Assembly: GCF_000009905.1 (NCBI RefSeq)
Contig: NC_006177.1
Location: forward strand, 3,172,595 to 3,236,594
DNA from: Symbiobacterium thermophilum IAM 14863
GTDB taxonomy: Bacteria; Bacillota; Sulfobacillia; Symbiobacteriales; Symbiobacteriaceae
DNA: 64,000 bases
Reading direction: 5' to 3'
Both the position numbers and the translations under genes were made by a program. Shown here in pieces: positions 7,965 to 16,154 of this stretch. The notes beneath the pieces are model-generated. The model searched no databases. It saw only the letters and a program-made list of their open reading frames with translations, and was not told where the DNA came from. Position 1 is the first letter of the stretch. Every line of letters starts with the position of its first letter.

Positions 7965-8060
7965 GCTCGCTTCCCTACGCCGGCATTACCCGGATCAGGT
8001 GACAGGGTCCCGGGGTTCACCCCGGTTCTCAGCCGTTGCAACGGCTCCCCTAGCGGCTCT
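7965..8060 (-). promoter_or_regulatory. TPP (THI-box) riboswitch
   Basis: Read on the minus strand, the leader contains the universal THI-box elements in order: CTAGGGGAGCC, GGCTGAGAACC, GGGACCCTGTCACCTGATC, and CGGGTAATGCCGGCGTAGGGAAGC. These form the two sensor arms and the P1 closing region. It precedes a thiamine transporter, which fits its known role. Confidence 0.97.
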
Positions 8061-8082
8061 CGGCCAGTATGATGCTGCCTTC

Positions 8083-8111
8083 AGTATACCTCTCCCGCGC
8101 GGAAGTGGCAA
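8083..8111 (-). promoter_or_regulatory. Sigma-A-type promoter for the thiT leader
   Basis: On the minus strand, TTGCCA (8111-8106) and TATACT (8088-8083) are separated by 17 bases, placing the start about 15-20 bases before the TPP aptamer. Confidence 0.75.
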
Positions 8112-8186
8112 TCCTTCAGCATACTCCGGGCCAACGGGTGGCAAGTTAGGATGGCACAGGACGATCGTCACGGGAGGCTCGAGCGC

Positions 8187-8864
8187 ATGGGAAAGCGCAC
8201 GATGGCGGCGGCCGTGGTGGCCCTGCTGCTGTTCCTCTCCTACCCCTGGAGGGCCGGCGCCGAGGCGCGCGCCACCCTGCGCTGGGGGAGCCGGGGCAGC
8301 GACGTCTGCCTGGCCCAGCGGCGACTCAAAGCCTGGGGCTACTACCGGGGCGAGGTCGACTGCATCTACGGCCGGCTGACCTACGAAGCCGTCACCCTCT
8401 TCCAGCGCCGCAACGGGCTGACGGTCGATGGCATCGTCGGCCCCGACACCTGGGCGGCCCTCGGGTACTGGGGCGGCCCCCCCTCCACCGCGGCGGCCGC
8501 AGCGGGAACCCGGGAGGCCGACCGGGACCTGCTGGCCCGGGTCGTGTCGGCGGAGGCCAGGGGCGAACCGTATGAGGGGCAGGTGGCCGTGGCGGCCGTG
8601 ATCCTGAACCGGGTGCGGGACTCGCGGTTTCCCAACACCATCGCCGGGGTGGTCTACCAGGCCCACGCCTTTGAGTCGGTGACCAACGGGTCCGTGTACG
8701 CCGCACCTACCGAAAGCGCCGTCCGGGCCGCCCAGGACGCCTTGAACGGATGGGATCCTTCCGGCGGCGCGCTCTTCTTCTGGAACCCCGCGAAGGCCAC
8801 CAGCCAGTGGATCTGGTCGCGGCCCATCATCAAGCGGATCGGCAACCACGTCTTCGCCAAGTGA
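8187..8864 (+). CDS. sleB: Spore cortex-lytic enzyme SleB
   Basis: This 225-residue exported lytic transglycosylase-type cortex hydrolase acts in spore germination on muramic-lactam-containing cortex. It has a signal peptide at residues 1-25 (MGKRTMAAAVVALLLFLSYP...AGA) and a peptidoglycan-binding domain (residues about 30-92, with GSRGSDVCLAQRRLKAWGYY and DGIVGPDTWAAL). A short Ala-rich linker follows, then the SleB/hydrolase_2 catalytic domain with VVSAEARGEPYEGQVAVAAV (general-acid Glu) and ALFFWNPAKA. The ATG at 8187 follows CGGGAGGCTC. It is seven bases before ypeB, its usual partner. It is normally made in the forespore under sigma G; no such promoter was established here. Confidence 0.95.
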   Translation: MGKRTMAAAVVALLLFLSYPWRAGAEARATLRWGSRGSDVCLAQRRLKAWGYYRGEVDCIYGRLTYEAVTLFQRRNGLTVDGIVGPDTWAALGYWGGPPSTAAAAAGTREADRDLLARVVSAEARGEPYEGQVAVAAVILNRVRDSRFPNTIAGVVYQAHAFESVTNGSVYAAPTESAVRAAQDALNGWDPSGGALFFWNPAKATSQWIWSRPIIKRIGNHVFAK

Positions 8865-8871
8865 AGGGGAC

Positions 8872-10287
8872 ATGGACATGCGTCGCGTCGTCACCTGGCT
8901 GAGCGTCAGCCTGTTTGCGGCGGTCGCCGTCGCGGTCTGGGCCGCCTGGACGGCCAACCTGAACGAGCACAACCGGCTGCTGGCCAACGCGCTGGAGGCC
9001 GAGCGGCAGCGCAACTTCGTCGACATGGTCCACCACGTCGAGCAGATCCAGGCGCTCCTGGGCAAGGGGCTGGCCACCGGCAGCGAGCGGCAGAACATGC
9101 GCTACATGGCCGACGTGCACCGGCACGCCTCGGCCGCGATGACCGCCTTCTCCTCCCTCCCGCTGCCCACCGAGGTCTCGTCCACCACCGGCAAGTTCCT
9201 GCAGCAGGTGGGCGACTTCGCGTACGCTCTGCTGCGGGACGAGGCCGCGGGCCGGTCGCTGACCGAGGCCGAGCGGGCGGAACTGCAGCGGTTGCGGGAA
9301 GCCGCGGCGGCCCTGAAAGAGCAGCTGGGCACGATGCTCACCCAGTACCAGAGGGGCGGCTTCCGCTGGCACCAGCCCGCGCAGCTCTCGCTGCGCACCC
9401 TGATGCGGCCCCCCGGACGCGTCCTTTCGGACCCGGCTGCCTCCGGGGGCCCGGCCGCGGCGGCCCTGCTCGACGGCGGGTGGGCGCAGCTGGCCACCAG
9501 CATGGAGCAGATGCCGACCTTCATCTACAACGGTCCGTTCTCCGATCATGTGAACCAGACGCCGCCCGCTCTCAGCGGCCCGCAGCTGTCCCGGGAGGAA
9601 GCCGGCGGGCGGCTGGCCACCGCCCTGCCCGACGCGGCAGCCTACCGCGTGGTGGACGTGGTGGAAAGCGGCGGCAACCTTCCCGCCTACACGTTCCGGC
9701 TGGCCCCGGCCGGCACGCGCGGGAGCGCCTACACGGCCACGGTCTCGCTGACCCGCCAGGGCGGCCACCTGCTGGAGTTCCTGAGCGGGCGTGTTCTGGG
9801 TCAGCCCGCGCTGGACCTGGAGCAGGCCCGCGCCGTCGGACAGGAGTACCTGGCTCGTATCGGATACGCCGACATGGTGCCCACCTTCGCGCAGATCCAG
9901 GACGGCGTCGCCTTCGTCGCCTACGTCTACCAGCAGGGCGAGGTGATCGTCTACCCGGACCAGGCCAAGGTGAAGGTCGCCCTGGACAACGGCGAGGTGC
10001 TGGGGGTGGACGCCCGGCAGTACCTGACCAACCATCGCCGGCGCACCCTGCCCAGGCCGCGGCTCACGCCCGACGAGGCCCGAAGCCGGCTCAACCCCCA
10101 TCTGGAGGTCAGCCGGGTACAGCTGGCCCTGATCCCGGATGCGGCGGGCACCGGCGAGGTCCTGACGTACGAGTTCCAGGGGAAGATCGGCGACGAGGTC
10201 TACCTCGTCTACATCAACGCCGAGACCGGGGCCGAGGAGCAGATCCTGCAGCTCATCGTGACCGACGGCGGAACGTTCACCCTGTAG
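8872..10287 (+). CDS. ypeB: Germination protein YpeB
   Basis: This 471-residue partner of SleB localises and stabilises the cortex enzyme in the dormant spore. It has an N-terminal membrane anchor (residues about 5-27), a long helical region with many Gln/Glu/Arg (coiled-coil-like, to about residue 200), and three PepSY/YpeB-type repeats in the C-terminal half. The repeats show patterns such as LSREEAGGRLATAL, LDLEQARAVGQEYLARIGY and LTPDEARSRLNPHLEV. Length agrees with Bacillus YpeB (about 450). The gene starts seven bases after sleB, so the two are one operon, closed by the hairpin at 10291. Confidence 0.93.
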   Translation: MDMRRVVTWLSVSLFAAVAVAVWAAWTANLNEHNRLLANALEAERQRNFVDMVHHVEQIQALLGKGLATGSERQNMRYMADVHRHASAAMTAFSSLPLPTEVSSTTGKFLQQVGDFAYALLRDEAAGRSLTEAERAELQRLREAAAALKEQLGTMLTQYQRGGFRWHQPAQLSLRTLMRPPGRVLSDPAASGGPAAAALLDGGWAQLATSMEQMPTFIYNGPFSDHVNQTPPALSGPQLSREEAGGRLATALPDAAAYRVVDVVESGGNLPAYTFRLAPAGTRGSAYTATVSLTRQGGHLLEFLSGRVLGQPALDLEQARAVGQEYLARIGYADMVPTFAQIQDGVAFVAYVYQQGEVIVYPDQAKVKVALDNGEVLGVDARQYLTNHRRRTLPRPRLTPDEARSRLNPHLEVSRVQLALIPDAAGTGEVLTYEFQGKIGDEVYLVYINAETGAEEQILQLIVTDGGTFTL

Positions 10288-10290
10288 CGG

Positions 10291-10322
10291 GCGGCGCTGC
10301 CCCGCGAACGGGGCAGCGCCGC
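10291..10322. terminator. Terminator hairpin after ypeB
   Basis: A stem GCGGCGCTGCCCC/GGGGCAGCGCCGC with a 6-base loop begins four bases after the ypeB stop. It has no long U-run. It lies between ypeB and the convergent small gene ending at 10327, so it may be bidirectional. Confidence 0.75.
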
Positions 10323-10326
10323 TGCG

Positions 10327-10539
10327 TCACCGGTTGGGCCGGGACTTGGGGCTGTGGGTTTCCGCCTCGTACCGCTGCACGGCGGGGTCGGGGCTGGCGC
10401 CCAGGGCGCCGATCCGCCCCGGGTCAACCCCCAGCTCGGTGGCCAGCTCCATGCCCAGCCGCTCGACGGTGAGCCGGCTGATGGCGGGGTTGTCCGCAGC
10501 GGCGTCGCCGGTGGGCGTCACGCGCGGATCGGGTTTCAC
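10327..10539 (-). CDS. Small hypothetical protein, possibly SASP-like
   Basis: This 70-residue, hydrophilic, Pro/Ala-rich protein starts with GTG at 10539 after a very good GGGAGGTGA site. The centre (RLTVERLGMELATELGVDPGRIGALGAS) faintly recalls the EIA-ELGV segment of alpha/beta-type small acid-soluble spore proteins. The second SASP motif (GGxMxKR) is absent, so the link is weak. It is downstream of a 51-aa Cys protein in the same direction and next to germination genes. The function is not assigned. Confidence 0.6.
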   Translation of the reverse strand: MKPDPRVTPTGDAAADNPAISRLTVERLGMELATELGVDPGRIGALGASPDPAVQRYEAETHSPKSRPNR

Positions 10540-10590
10540 CTGCGTTCACCTCCCGCGGGTAGTCTCCCCCGGAGGGCGTCAGGCCACCCG

Positions 10591-10746
10591 TCAGGTCACC
10601 CGCACCCAGCGGGTCTCCTCGCCGGTCTGGGGGCAGGGGCCGAACGCGTCGCCCTCGTTGTAGTACTGCTTGACGCCCGCGGTGCAGCTGTATGTCCCCG
10701 CGACCTTGCACCGCTCGCCGGTCCTGCCCTGTGGCTGATCGCTCAT
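10591..10746 (-). CDS. Small four-Cys protein (51 aa), YjzC-like
   Basis: This 51-residue ORF starts with ATG at 10746 after GGGAGGTG. It begins MSDQPQGRTGERCKVAG and has cysteines at about residues 13, 21 and 38, with the segments AGTYSCTAG and GDAFGPCPQTGEETRWV. The pattern (G-x-Y, then GDxFPPC, then W) resembles the short YjzC-type proteins of bacilli. These often sit in spore formers and may bind a metal through cysteines. That resemblance is from memory and modest. It is the first of two tiny genes transcribed toward ypeB. Confidence 0.6.
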   Translation of the reverse strand: MSDQPQGRTGERCKVAGTYSCTAGVKQYYNEGDAFGPCPQTGEETRWVRVT

Positions 10747-10871
10747 GTGCGCATGCACCTCCCGCGCCTAGTCTGCCCCGGTGGTCGGGCCTGATACCAG
10801 CGCGGAAATGGGTATTCACCGTTCTTATACTTGAGGCTTAAAAAAGTCTGGTTTTCTTCTAGCAAACCCTG

Positions 10872-10901
10872 TTGACCGAGAGCAAACGCCTGTGGTAAAG
10901 T
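10872..10901 (+). promoter_or_regulatory. Sigma-A-type promoter for the ECF sigma gene
   Basis: TTGACC (10872-10877) and TAAAGT (10896-10901) are 18 bases apart in an AT-richer stretch, about 70 bases before the sigma-factor start. No typical ECF-type -35/-10 (GGAAC/CGTC) was seen. Confidence 0.55.
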
Positions 10902-10975
10902 TTAATCGCACCGAACGATGTTTACCAACTTACATAGAGGGACCGAGGTCTCGTGATGAGGGGAGGCTTTGCCCG

Positions 10976-11662
10976 ATGGCTGTATCTAACGCAGCACTCT
11001 CTGAGGTGCCGGTCGCCCGGATTCCCGAGCAGCGGCCGCAGCCCGTGGCCGTGCCCACCGACGAGGAGCTTGTCGCCGCCTACCTGAAGGGGGACGAGGC
11101 GGCGTTTGAGGAGATCGTGCGCCGTTACGAGGACCGGCTGTACCGCCTGTCCTACCGGATGCTGGGGAACCATCACGATGCGCTGGACGCCGTCCAGGAG
11201 ATCCTGGTCAAGCTGATGGCGGCCCTGCCCAAGTTCGAGGGCCGGTCCCGCTTCGGCACCTGGGTCTACCGGCTGGCGGCCAACACGTGCCTGGACATCC
11301 GGCGCAAGCGGGGCCGCACCGCCGCAGAGTCGCTGGAGGCGACGCTGGAGTTCTCTCCGGCCGCCTCGCTGGCCATCCTGGACGACGAACCTGCCGACAA
11401 CCCCGACCTCTACCTGGAGCAGCAGTACCGGGAGAACGTGGTCCGGGCCGCGCTCGACAAGCTGCCCGAGAGCCAGCGCCGGCTCCTGGAGCTCCGTGAC
11501 CTCGAAGACTTCTCCAACAGCCAGGTGGCAGACATGCTGGGCATCGAGGTGGGCGCGCTGAAGGCGCGGCTCCACCGGGCCCGCCAGGCCCTGAAGCGGG
11601 TGCTGGACGCCGGCGTCTACGTGCCGGGCTACACCTCGCCGGCAGCCACCGACCTGGCCTGA
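10976..11662 (+). CDS. RNA polymerase sigma factor, ECF (sigma-70 family)
   Basis: This 228-residue alternative sigma factor directs RNA polymerase to its regulon. Region 2 is FEEIVRRYEDRLYRLSYRMLG...DALDAVQEILVKLMAAL (residues about 42-85), with the FGTWVYRLAANTCLDIRRK block completing regions 2.3-2.4. Region 4 is LPESQRRLLELRDLEDFSNSQVADMLG and its HTH (about 165-215). A 35-residue N-terminal extension and a short Tyr/Pro tail are present. The ATG at 10976 follows GGGGAGG. No anti-sigma gene follows; the next gene is an XRE-cupin regulator 20 bases on. Confidence 0.93.
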   Translation: MAVSNAALSEVPVARIPEQRPQPVAVPTDEELVAAYLKGDEAAFEEIVRRYEDRLYRLSYRMLGNHHDALDAVQEILVKLMAALPKFEGRSRFGTWVYRLAANTCLDIRRKRGRTAAESLEATLEFSPAASLAILDDEPADNPDLYLEQQYRENVVRAALDKLPESQRRLLELRDLEDFSNSQVADMLGIEVGALKARLHRARQALKRVLDAGVYVPGYTSPAATDLA

Positions 11663-11682
11663 TGTGCCGAGGAGGTGCTTGG

Positions 11683-12252
11683 ATGTCCCTGGGTCACCGC
11701 ATCCGCCAGACACGCACGCAGAAGGGCATCACCCTCCAGGAGCTTGCGGAACGCAGCGGCCTGTCCAAAGGCTTCCTCTGCCAGCTGGAGAACGACAAGG
11801 CCTCGCCCTCGCTGCAGGCCCTGGACCGGCTCTCCGCCGGCCTCGGGGTGCCGGTGGCGCTCCTGCTCATCTCCCAGGAGGAGCGGGCCCACGTGGTCAG
11901 GGCCAACGCCCGTCAGGGGTACTCGATGAACGGCGAGGGGCTGAGCGTGCAGCTGCTCTCCGCGCCGGGGCGCAGCCTCAAGATGATGCTGTTGGAGCTG
12001 GCGCCGGGCGCCGCCACCGGGGGTGACAACCACGTCCACGAGGGCGAGGAGTGCCATCTGGTGCTGCAGGGCACGGTCCGCTACCGGCAGGGGGATGAGG
12101 AGCTGATCCTGAACGAAGGCGACTCGCTCCACTGGAACGGCTACATCCCCCACCGGGTGGAGAACTGCGGCGACCAGCCGGCGCGCATCCTCTGTGTCAC
12201 CACCGGTGCGATGGAGCACATGCTGGAGAGCGAGTGCAACGAATGTTCGTAG
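11683..12252 (+). CDS. XRE-family regulator with C-terminal cupin domain
   Basis: This 189-residue transcription factor has an N-terminal HTH_3 domain (residues about 6-60, GITLQELAERSGLSKGFLCQLENDKASPSLQAL) and a small-molecule-sensing cupin (about 105-175) with HVHEGEECHLVLQG and GDSLHWNGYIPHRVEN. It belongs to the SutR/PuuR-like group, which often controls amine, amino-acid or sulfur metabolism. It is 20 bases after the ECF sigma gene and likely co-transcribed. The GAGGAGGTG site supports the ATG at 11683. The C-terminus carries a Cys pair (ESECNECS). The ligand is unknown. Confidence 0.9.
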   Translation: MSLGHRIRQTRTQKGITLQELAERSGLSKGFLCQLENDKASPSLQALDRLSAGLGVPVALLLISQEERAHVVRANARQGYSMNGEGLSVQLLSAPGRSLKMMLLELAPGAATGGDNHVHEGEECHLVLQGTVRYRQGDEELILNEGDSLHWNGYIPHRVENCGDQPARILCVTTGAMEHMLESECNECS

Positions 12253-12258
12253 TGCGTT

Positions 12259-12292
12259 GGGACCAGGAGCCCTGGGCTTCTGGTCCCATTTT
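12259..12292 (+). terminator. Terminator after the XRE-cupin gene
   Basis: A stem GGGACCAG.AG pairing with CTTCTGGTCCC, loop CCCTGGG, is followed by ATTTTGG. It begins seven bases after the stop codon. Confidence 0.85.
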
Positions 12293-12304
12293 GGCCGGTC
12301 TGCG

Positions 12305-12333
12305 TTGCATAAGCCGGGCGCCCGTGCTACGAT
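12305..12333 (+). promoter_or_regulatory. Sigma-A-type promoter for the CDF transporter
   Basis: TTGCAT (12305-12310) and TACGAT (12328-12333) are 17 bases apart, just after the preceding terminator. The transcript would begin near 12340, leaving a short leader that can form hairpins. Confidence 0.6.
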
Positions 12334-12369
12334 GGCTGTGAGCGATGGCAGGACCTGTACCGCGCAGCG

Positions 12370-13353
12370 GTGCGGGTCTTGTGTCGTCTTGGGAAAGTTT
12401 CCTCGGGGCAACTTTCTTTCACGGCAGAAACCCCGGCTGACCGGGAGAAAGCGGGGTGCGCGCCCATCGACACCACATCCGCCCGGCAGGCGCAGAGTCA
12501 GAAGGGGGCCTGGCTCAGCGTGGCCACCTACTGTCTGCTGTCCGCCGCCAAGCTGACCGTCGGCTGGCTCTCCGGCTCCCAGGCCATCGCCGCCGACGGC
12601 ATCAACAACGCCACCGACGTGCTGGGCTCCGCCGCTGTCCTGCTGGGGGTGAAGATCGCCCAGCGCCCGGCCGACGACGAGCACCGGTACGGCCACGAGC
12701 GGGCCGAGGGGGTCGCCTCGCTGGTGGTGGCCACCATCATGGGACTCGCCAGCCTGGAGGTGGGCCGGGGCGCGGTCCTGGCCCTGCTCTCGCCCGAGCG
12801 CGGCGCGCCCGCCGCCTGGTCGCTCTGGGTGGCCCTGGGGTCGGCCGCCATCCTCCTGGCCGTCTACACCTACAACCTGCGGCTCGCGCGCCACACGGGC
12901 AGCAAGGCCCTGGAGGCGGCCGCCTACGACCACCTCTCCGACTTCTTCATCAGCGTCGGTGCGGCGGCAGGCATCCTCGGCAGCCAGGTCGGCTGGCGCT
13001 GGGCCGACCCGCTGGCCGGCCTCCTGGTCGCCGCCCTGATCGCCCGCACCGCCTGGTCGATCGGCTCGGAGGCCGCGCACATGCTGATGGACGGGTTCGC
13101 CGACCGGGCCCGCATCGCCGCCCTGGAGGAGGTCGTCCTGGGCGTGCAGGGGGTCACCGGGGTGCAGAGCCTGCGGGCCCGGCTGATGGGGAGCCGCGTG
13201 CACGTGGACGTGACGGTGCTCGTGCCCAGCCAGATGAGCATCGTGGAGGCCCACGCCGTCGCCGACCGGGTGGAGGAGGCGCTGATCCGCCTCAGCGACG
13301 TGCGGGAGGTCCACGTCCACGTGGAGCCGGACGTCGTGGCGCAGGCGAAGTGA
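12370..13353 (+). CDS. Cation diffusion facilitator (CDF) metal transporter
   Basis: This is a proton-coupled divalent metal exporter of the CDF family (zinc, manganese, iron, cobalt or nickel). Six membrane helices are visible. The two metal-site motifs are present: GINNATDVLGS in helix 2 (Asn and Asp ligands) and AYDHLSDFFIS in helix 5 (His and Asp). The C-terminal cytoplasmic domain (residues about 240-327) has VHVDVTVLVPSQMSIVEAHAVADRVEEAL and the final VHVHVEP, which dimerise and bind regulatory metal. The start is unclear: a GTG at 12370 opens the frame without a good ribosome site, and about 40 N-terminal residues do not look CDF-like. Metal specificity is not decided by sequence alone. 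Confidence 0.9.
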   Translation: MRVLCRLGKVSSGQLSFTAETPADREKAGCAPIDTTSARQAQSQKGAWLSVATYCLLSAAKLTVGWLSGSQAIAADGINNATDVLGSAAVLLGVKIAQRPADDEHRYGHERAEGVASLVVATIMGLASLEVGRGAVLALLSPERGAPAAWSLWVALGSAAILLAVYTYNLRLARHTGSKALEAAAYDHLSDFFISVGAAAGILGSQVGWRWADPLAGLLVAALIARTAWSIGSEAAHMLMDGFADRARIAALEEVVLGVQGVTGVQSLRARLMGSRVHVDVTVLVPSQMSIVEAHAVADRVEEALIRLSDVREVHVHVEPDVVAQAK

Positions 13354-13372
13354 AGCCCGACAGCGAAATACG

Positions 13373-13398
13373 GGGCCGACCCTGCTGCGGGTCGGCCC
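13373..13398. terminator. Terminator between CDF and tpx
   Basis: A GGGCCGACCC/GGGTCGGCCC stem is followed on the plus strand by TCTGGTTTT. It lies between convergent genes and can stop both. Confidence 0.85.
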
Positions 13399-13421
13399 TC
13401 TGGTTTTCCGGCGGTACTGCG

Positions 13422-13937
13422 TTACGCCTTCAAGGCAGCCCGCGCGGCCTCCAGCGCCGCGTCGTAGTTGGGCTCCTGTCCGGCCACCGGGACGTACTCC
13501 ACGTGGACAAGGCGGTCGTTCCGGTCCACGACGAAGACCGCCCGGGAGCAGAGCGCCCACTCCTTGATGTAGGTGCCGTAGGCCTTGCTGAAGGCGTGGT
13601 CGCGGTAATCCGAAAGGGTGATGACGCGGTCGACGCCCGCGTTGCCGCACCACCGCTTCTGGGCAAACGGAAGGTCAGCCGAGATGGTGAGCACGACGAC
13701 CTCGTCCCCCAGGCTGGCCGCGGCTTCGTTGAACTTGCGGGTCTGGGTGTCGCAGACGCCCGTGTCCAGGGACGGCACCGAAGAGATGATGCGCACCTTG
13801 CCCGCGAACGTCCGGGAGTCCACCGTCGAGAGATCATTGCCGATCGCGGTGAAGGCCGGAGCCTGATCGCCCACGCGCAGCTCCGGACCGACCAGCGTCA
13901 CCTCGCCCTTGAACTGAAAAGCACCAGCGCGCTCCAC
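13422..13937 (-). CDS. tpx: Thiol peroxidase (Tpx)
   Basis: This 171-residue atypical 2-Cys peroxiredoxin reduces lipid and hydrogen peroxides using thioredoxin. It has an N-terminal FQFKGEVTLVGPELRVGDQAPAF, the peroxidatic Cys in PSLDTGVCDTQTRKF (residue about 61) with the catalytic Thr before it, and the resolving Cys in KRWCGNAGVDRVITLSDY (about 95). The GTG start at 13937 is placed by a GGAGGG site and by family length. Upstream in-frame codons to 14135 are Pro/Arg-rich and lie in the intergenic region. It is a single-gene unit between convergent CDF and divergent chemoreceptor genes. Confidence 0.95.
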   Translation of the reverse strand: MERAGAFQFKGEVTLVGPELRVGDQAPAFTAIGNDLSTVDSRTFAGKVRIISSVPSLDTGVCDTQTRKFNEAAASLGDEVVVLTISADLPFAQKRWCGNAGVDRVITLSDYRDHAFSKAYGTYIKEWALCSRAVFVVDRNDRLVHVEYVPVAGQEPNYDAALEAARAALKA

Positions 13938-14060
13938 GGCGTTTCCCTCCAGTAACGGCGTAGTTGGTTTCCCGGTGTTTGGACGCTCCGGGCGGACAGG
14001 GCGTGACGGATCACGCCGGAGAGTCCCCGTAACGGCGGCGGGCGCGGCGGCGTCAATACC

Positions 14061-14089
14061 TTGAAGTAAGCACACTTTAACATTATACT
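14061..14089 (+). promoter_or_regulatory. Sigma-A-type promoter for the chemoreceptor gene
   Basis: TTGAAG (14061-14066) and TATACT (14084-14089) are separated by exactly 17 bases, 65 bases before the MCP start. Confidence 0.7.
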
Positions 14090-14153
14090 GGGCTTGCTTG
14101 AAATTTGCTGCGGGTTTCCTGCGGCAGTCATTCATCAGAAAGGGGCTTCATGG

Positions 14154-16052
14154 ATGAGGTGGACCGTCCGACGCCGCCTGTTTGCGCTGTCTGTGGTGCT
14201 CATCGCGCTGGCCGGGCTGGTCGCCGGCGCGGCGAACTGGGGCCTGCAGACCGTGCAGGCGGCCAACGCGGAGAAGGAAGCGGCGCTCGCCCGGATGCTG
14301 AACGCCCAGGAGGTGGACCGGGCCCTGGCCGAGATGGCCTACGCGGCGTCCGCCTACACCGCGACCGCGGAGGCCGGATACCGGGAACGGTACCGGACGC
14401 TGGAGGGCGAGGTGTCCCAGGGGATCCAGGGGCTTCTTGATGCGGCGGAGGACGACCGGGAATCCCAGCTGGTGGCCGAGGTGCAGCGGCGGTACGCGGA
14501 GTTCTCGGCCTTCGTGGGGCGTGTGGTCAGCCGCGATTCCTTCAACGAGGCGCAGATCCGGGTCATGAGCCGGTCGCTGCAGAGCGAGCGGAACAAGATC
14601 ATCGAGGCGCTGAATGAGCTGCTCACCCACCTGCAGGAGCGGGTGGACGAGACGGCGCTGGCCGCGGAGCAGGCGGTGCGCTTCACCCGGCTGGTCACCA
14701 TCGGCACGACGGGCGCCGCCGTCCTCTTCGGCTTTGTCGTCGCCTTCTTCGTCGCCCGCAACATCGTCTTCCCGGTGCTGGCCCTGGCCCGGGCGGCCCA
14801 GCGCATGGCGGCCGGGGACCTGAGCCAGGACGTCACCGCCGGACTGGCGGGGCTGAGGGGCCGGGATGAGCTGGCGGAGATGGCCCGCAGCTTCCACCAG
14901 ATGGTGAACTACCTGCGGGGGCTGGTGGTGGGCATGCAGGGCACGGTCCAGGCGGGGCTGGAGGTGTCCGGCGATCTCGCCGCCACCGCGGACCAGGCCG
15001 CCCTCTCCGCCCAGGATGCGGCGCGCGCGGTGGCGATCGTCGCCGAAGGCACGTCGCAGCAGGCGGCCTCGGCCCAGGAGATGAACCGGATGATCGAGGA
15101 TCTGCGCCAGTCGGTGCAACAGATCGCCGCCGGCGCCAGCCGCTCGTCCGCGGACCTGGAGGAGGCGTCCACCCTGCTGCACAGGGCGGCGCAGGACCTG
15201 ACCCGCATGACCGGGCAGACCGACCAGGTCGCCCGGGGGGCACAGCAGGCCGCGCAGATGGCCGCGGAGGGCTCCCGTGCGGTGGACGAGATGGTTCAGG
15301 GGATGACCCGCATCGAGCAGGCGGTGGGCGATTCCGCCGCCCGCATGGACGAGCTGGCGAAGGCCTCGGCCCAGATCGGCCAGATCACCGCCGTCATCTC
15401 CGAGATCGCGGACCAGACCAACCTGCTGGCCCTCAATGCCGCCATCGAGGCGGCCAGGGCCGGCGAGCACGGGCGGGGCTTCGCGGTGGTCGCGGACGAA
15501 GTGCGGAAGCTCGCGGAGCGCTCCGCAGCCTCGGCCCGGGAGATCAGCGAGCTGATCGCCCGGATTCAGGCACGCACGGACCAGGTCGTGGAATCGATGA
15601 CCGTGGCCTCCAACGAGGTGCAGCAGAGCACCGAGCTGGCCGCCCGGTCGGGACGGCGGTTGGAGCAGATCCTGCAGACGGTCACCCGGGCCGCCGAGGA
15701 CGTGAGCCACGTCGCCGAGGCCGCGCGGTCGCTGCAGCGGCAGGTGGATGTGGCCATGAAGGCGTTCGAGGGGGTCGCCGCCGTGACGGCGGAGAACACC
15801 GCGGCCACCGAGGAGATGGCCGAGGGCACGGCCAGGGTGCTCTCCTCCATCGGCGCCATCGTCGATGCGGCCCAGCAGAACGCGGCCGCGGCGGAGCAGG
15901 TTTCCGCCGCCATCGAGGAGCTGACCGCGGTCGCCGACGGCGTGGCCGGCCACGCCCAGAACCTGAACCAGATCGCGCTCTGGCTGAAGGAGCAGGTCGG
16001 GAACTTCCAGGTGGGGGAAGGCGAGGGCGAGCACGGAAACGCGTCCTCCTGA
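14154..16052 (+). CDS. Methyl-accepting chemotaxis protein
   Basis: This 632-residue transmembrane chemoreceptor has TM1 at about residues 8-28, an extracellular all-helical sensor of the four-helix-bundle/CHASE3-like size (about 30-185), TM2 at about 188-208, and HAMP with [20 protein letters not shown]. It ends in a long cytoplasmic coiled coil with the CheA/CheW-contact hairpin [20 protein letters not shown]...[16 protein letters not shown] (about 415-455). Gln/Glu-rich methylation helices flank the tip. The ATG at 14154 is chosen after AGAAAGGGGC; an overlapping ATG at 14150 is out of frame. The ligand is unknown. It stands alone rather than in a che operon. Confidence 0.95.
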   Translation: MRWTVRRRLFALSVVLIALAGLVAGAANWGLQTVQAANAEKEAALARMLNAQEVDRALAEMAYAASAYTATAEAGYRERYRTLEGEVSQGIQGLLDAAEDDRESQLVAEVQRRYAEFSAFVGRVVSRDSFNEAQIRVMSRSLQSERNKIIEALNELLTHLQERVDETALAAEQAVRFTRLVTIGTTGAAVLFGFVVAFFVARNIVFPVLALARAAQRMAAGDLSQDVTAGLAGLRGRDELAEMARSFHQMVNYLRGLVVGMQGTVQAGLEVSGDLAATADQAALSAQDAARAVAIVAEGTSQQAASAQEMNRMIEDLRQSVQQIAAGASRSSADLEEASTLLHRAAQDLTRMTGQTDQVARGAQQAAQMAAEGSRAVDEMVQGMTRIEQAVGDSAARMDELAKASAQIGQITAVISEIADQTNLLALNAAIEAARAGEHGRGFAVVADEVRKLAERSAASAREISELIARIQARTDQVVESMTVASNEVQQSTELAARSGRRLEQILQTVTRAAEDVSHVAEAARSLQRQVDVAMKAFEGVAAVTAENTAATEEMAEGTARVLSSIGAIVDAAQQNAAAAEQVSAAIEELTAVADGVAGHAQNLNQIALWLKEQVGNFQVGEGEGEHGNASS

Positions 16053-16110
16053 CGACCCGGGGCCCGCGGCCTGTGGAGACGCTCCCTACCCTTGTAGGTC
16101 CAGTCCCTCT

Positions 16111-16139
16111 AGCCCACCGGCCCACCCGGCCGGTGGGCT
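16111..16139 (+). terminator. Terminator hairpin after the chemoreceptor gene
   Basis: A stem AGCCCACCGGCC/GGCCGGTGGGCT is followed by GATTGTTCT. The T content of the tail is weak, but stem and position fit. Confidence 0.65.
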
Positions 16140-16154
16140 GATTGTTCTCGGTTG

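Noticed and set aside
12340-12460. NiCo riboswitch in the CDF leader
   Set aside because: A GGCAGGACC string is suggestive, but the repeated conserved NiCo blocks are not recognisable; kept only as an unexplained leader.
13938-14135. 66-residue upstream extension of thiol peroxidase
   Set aside because: Pro/Arg-rich, no family similarity, overlaps the promoter region; GTG at 13937 has a good ribosome site.
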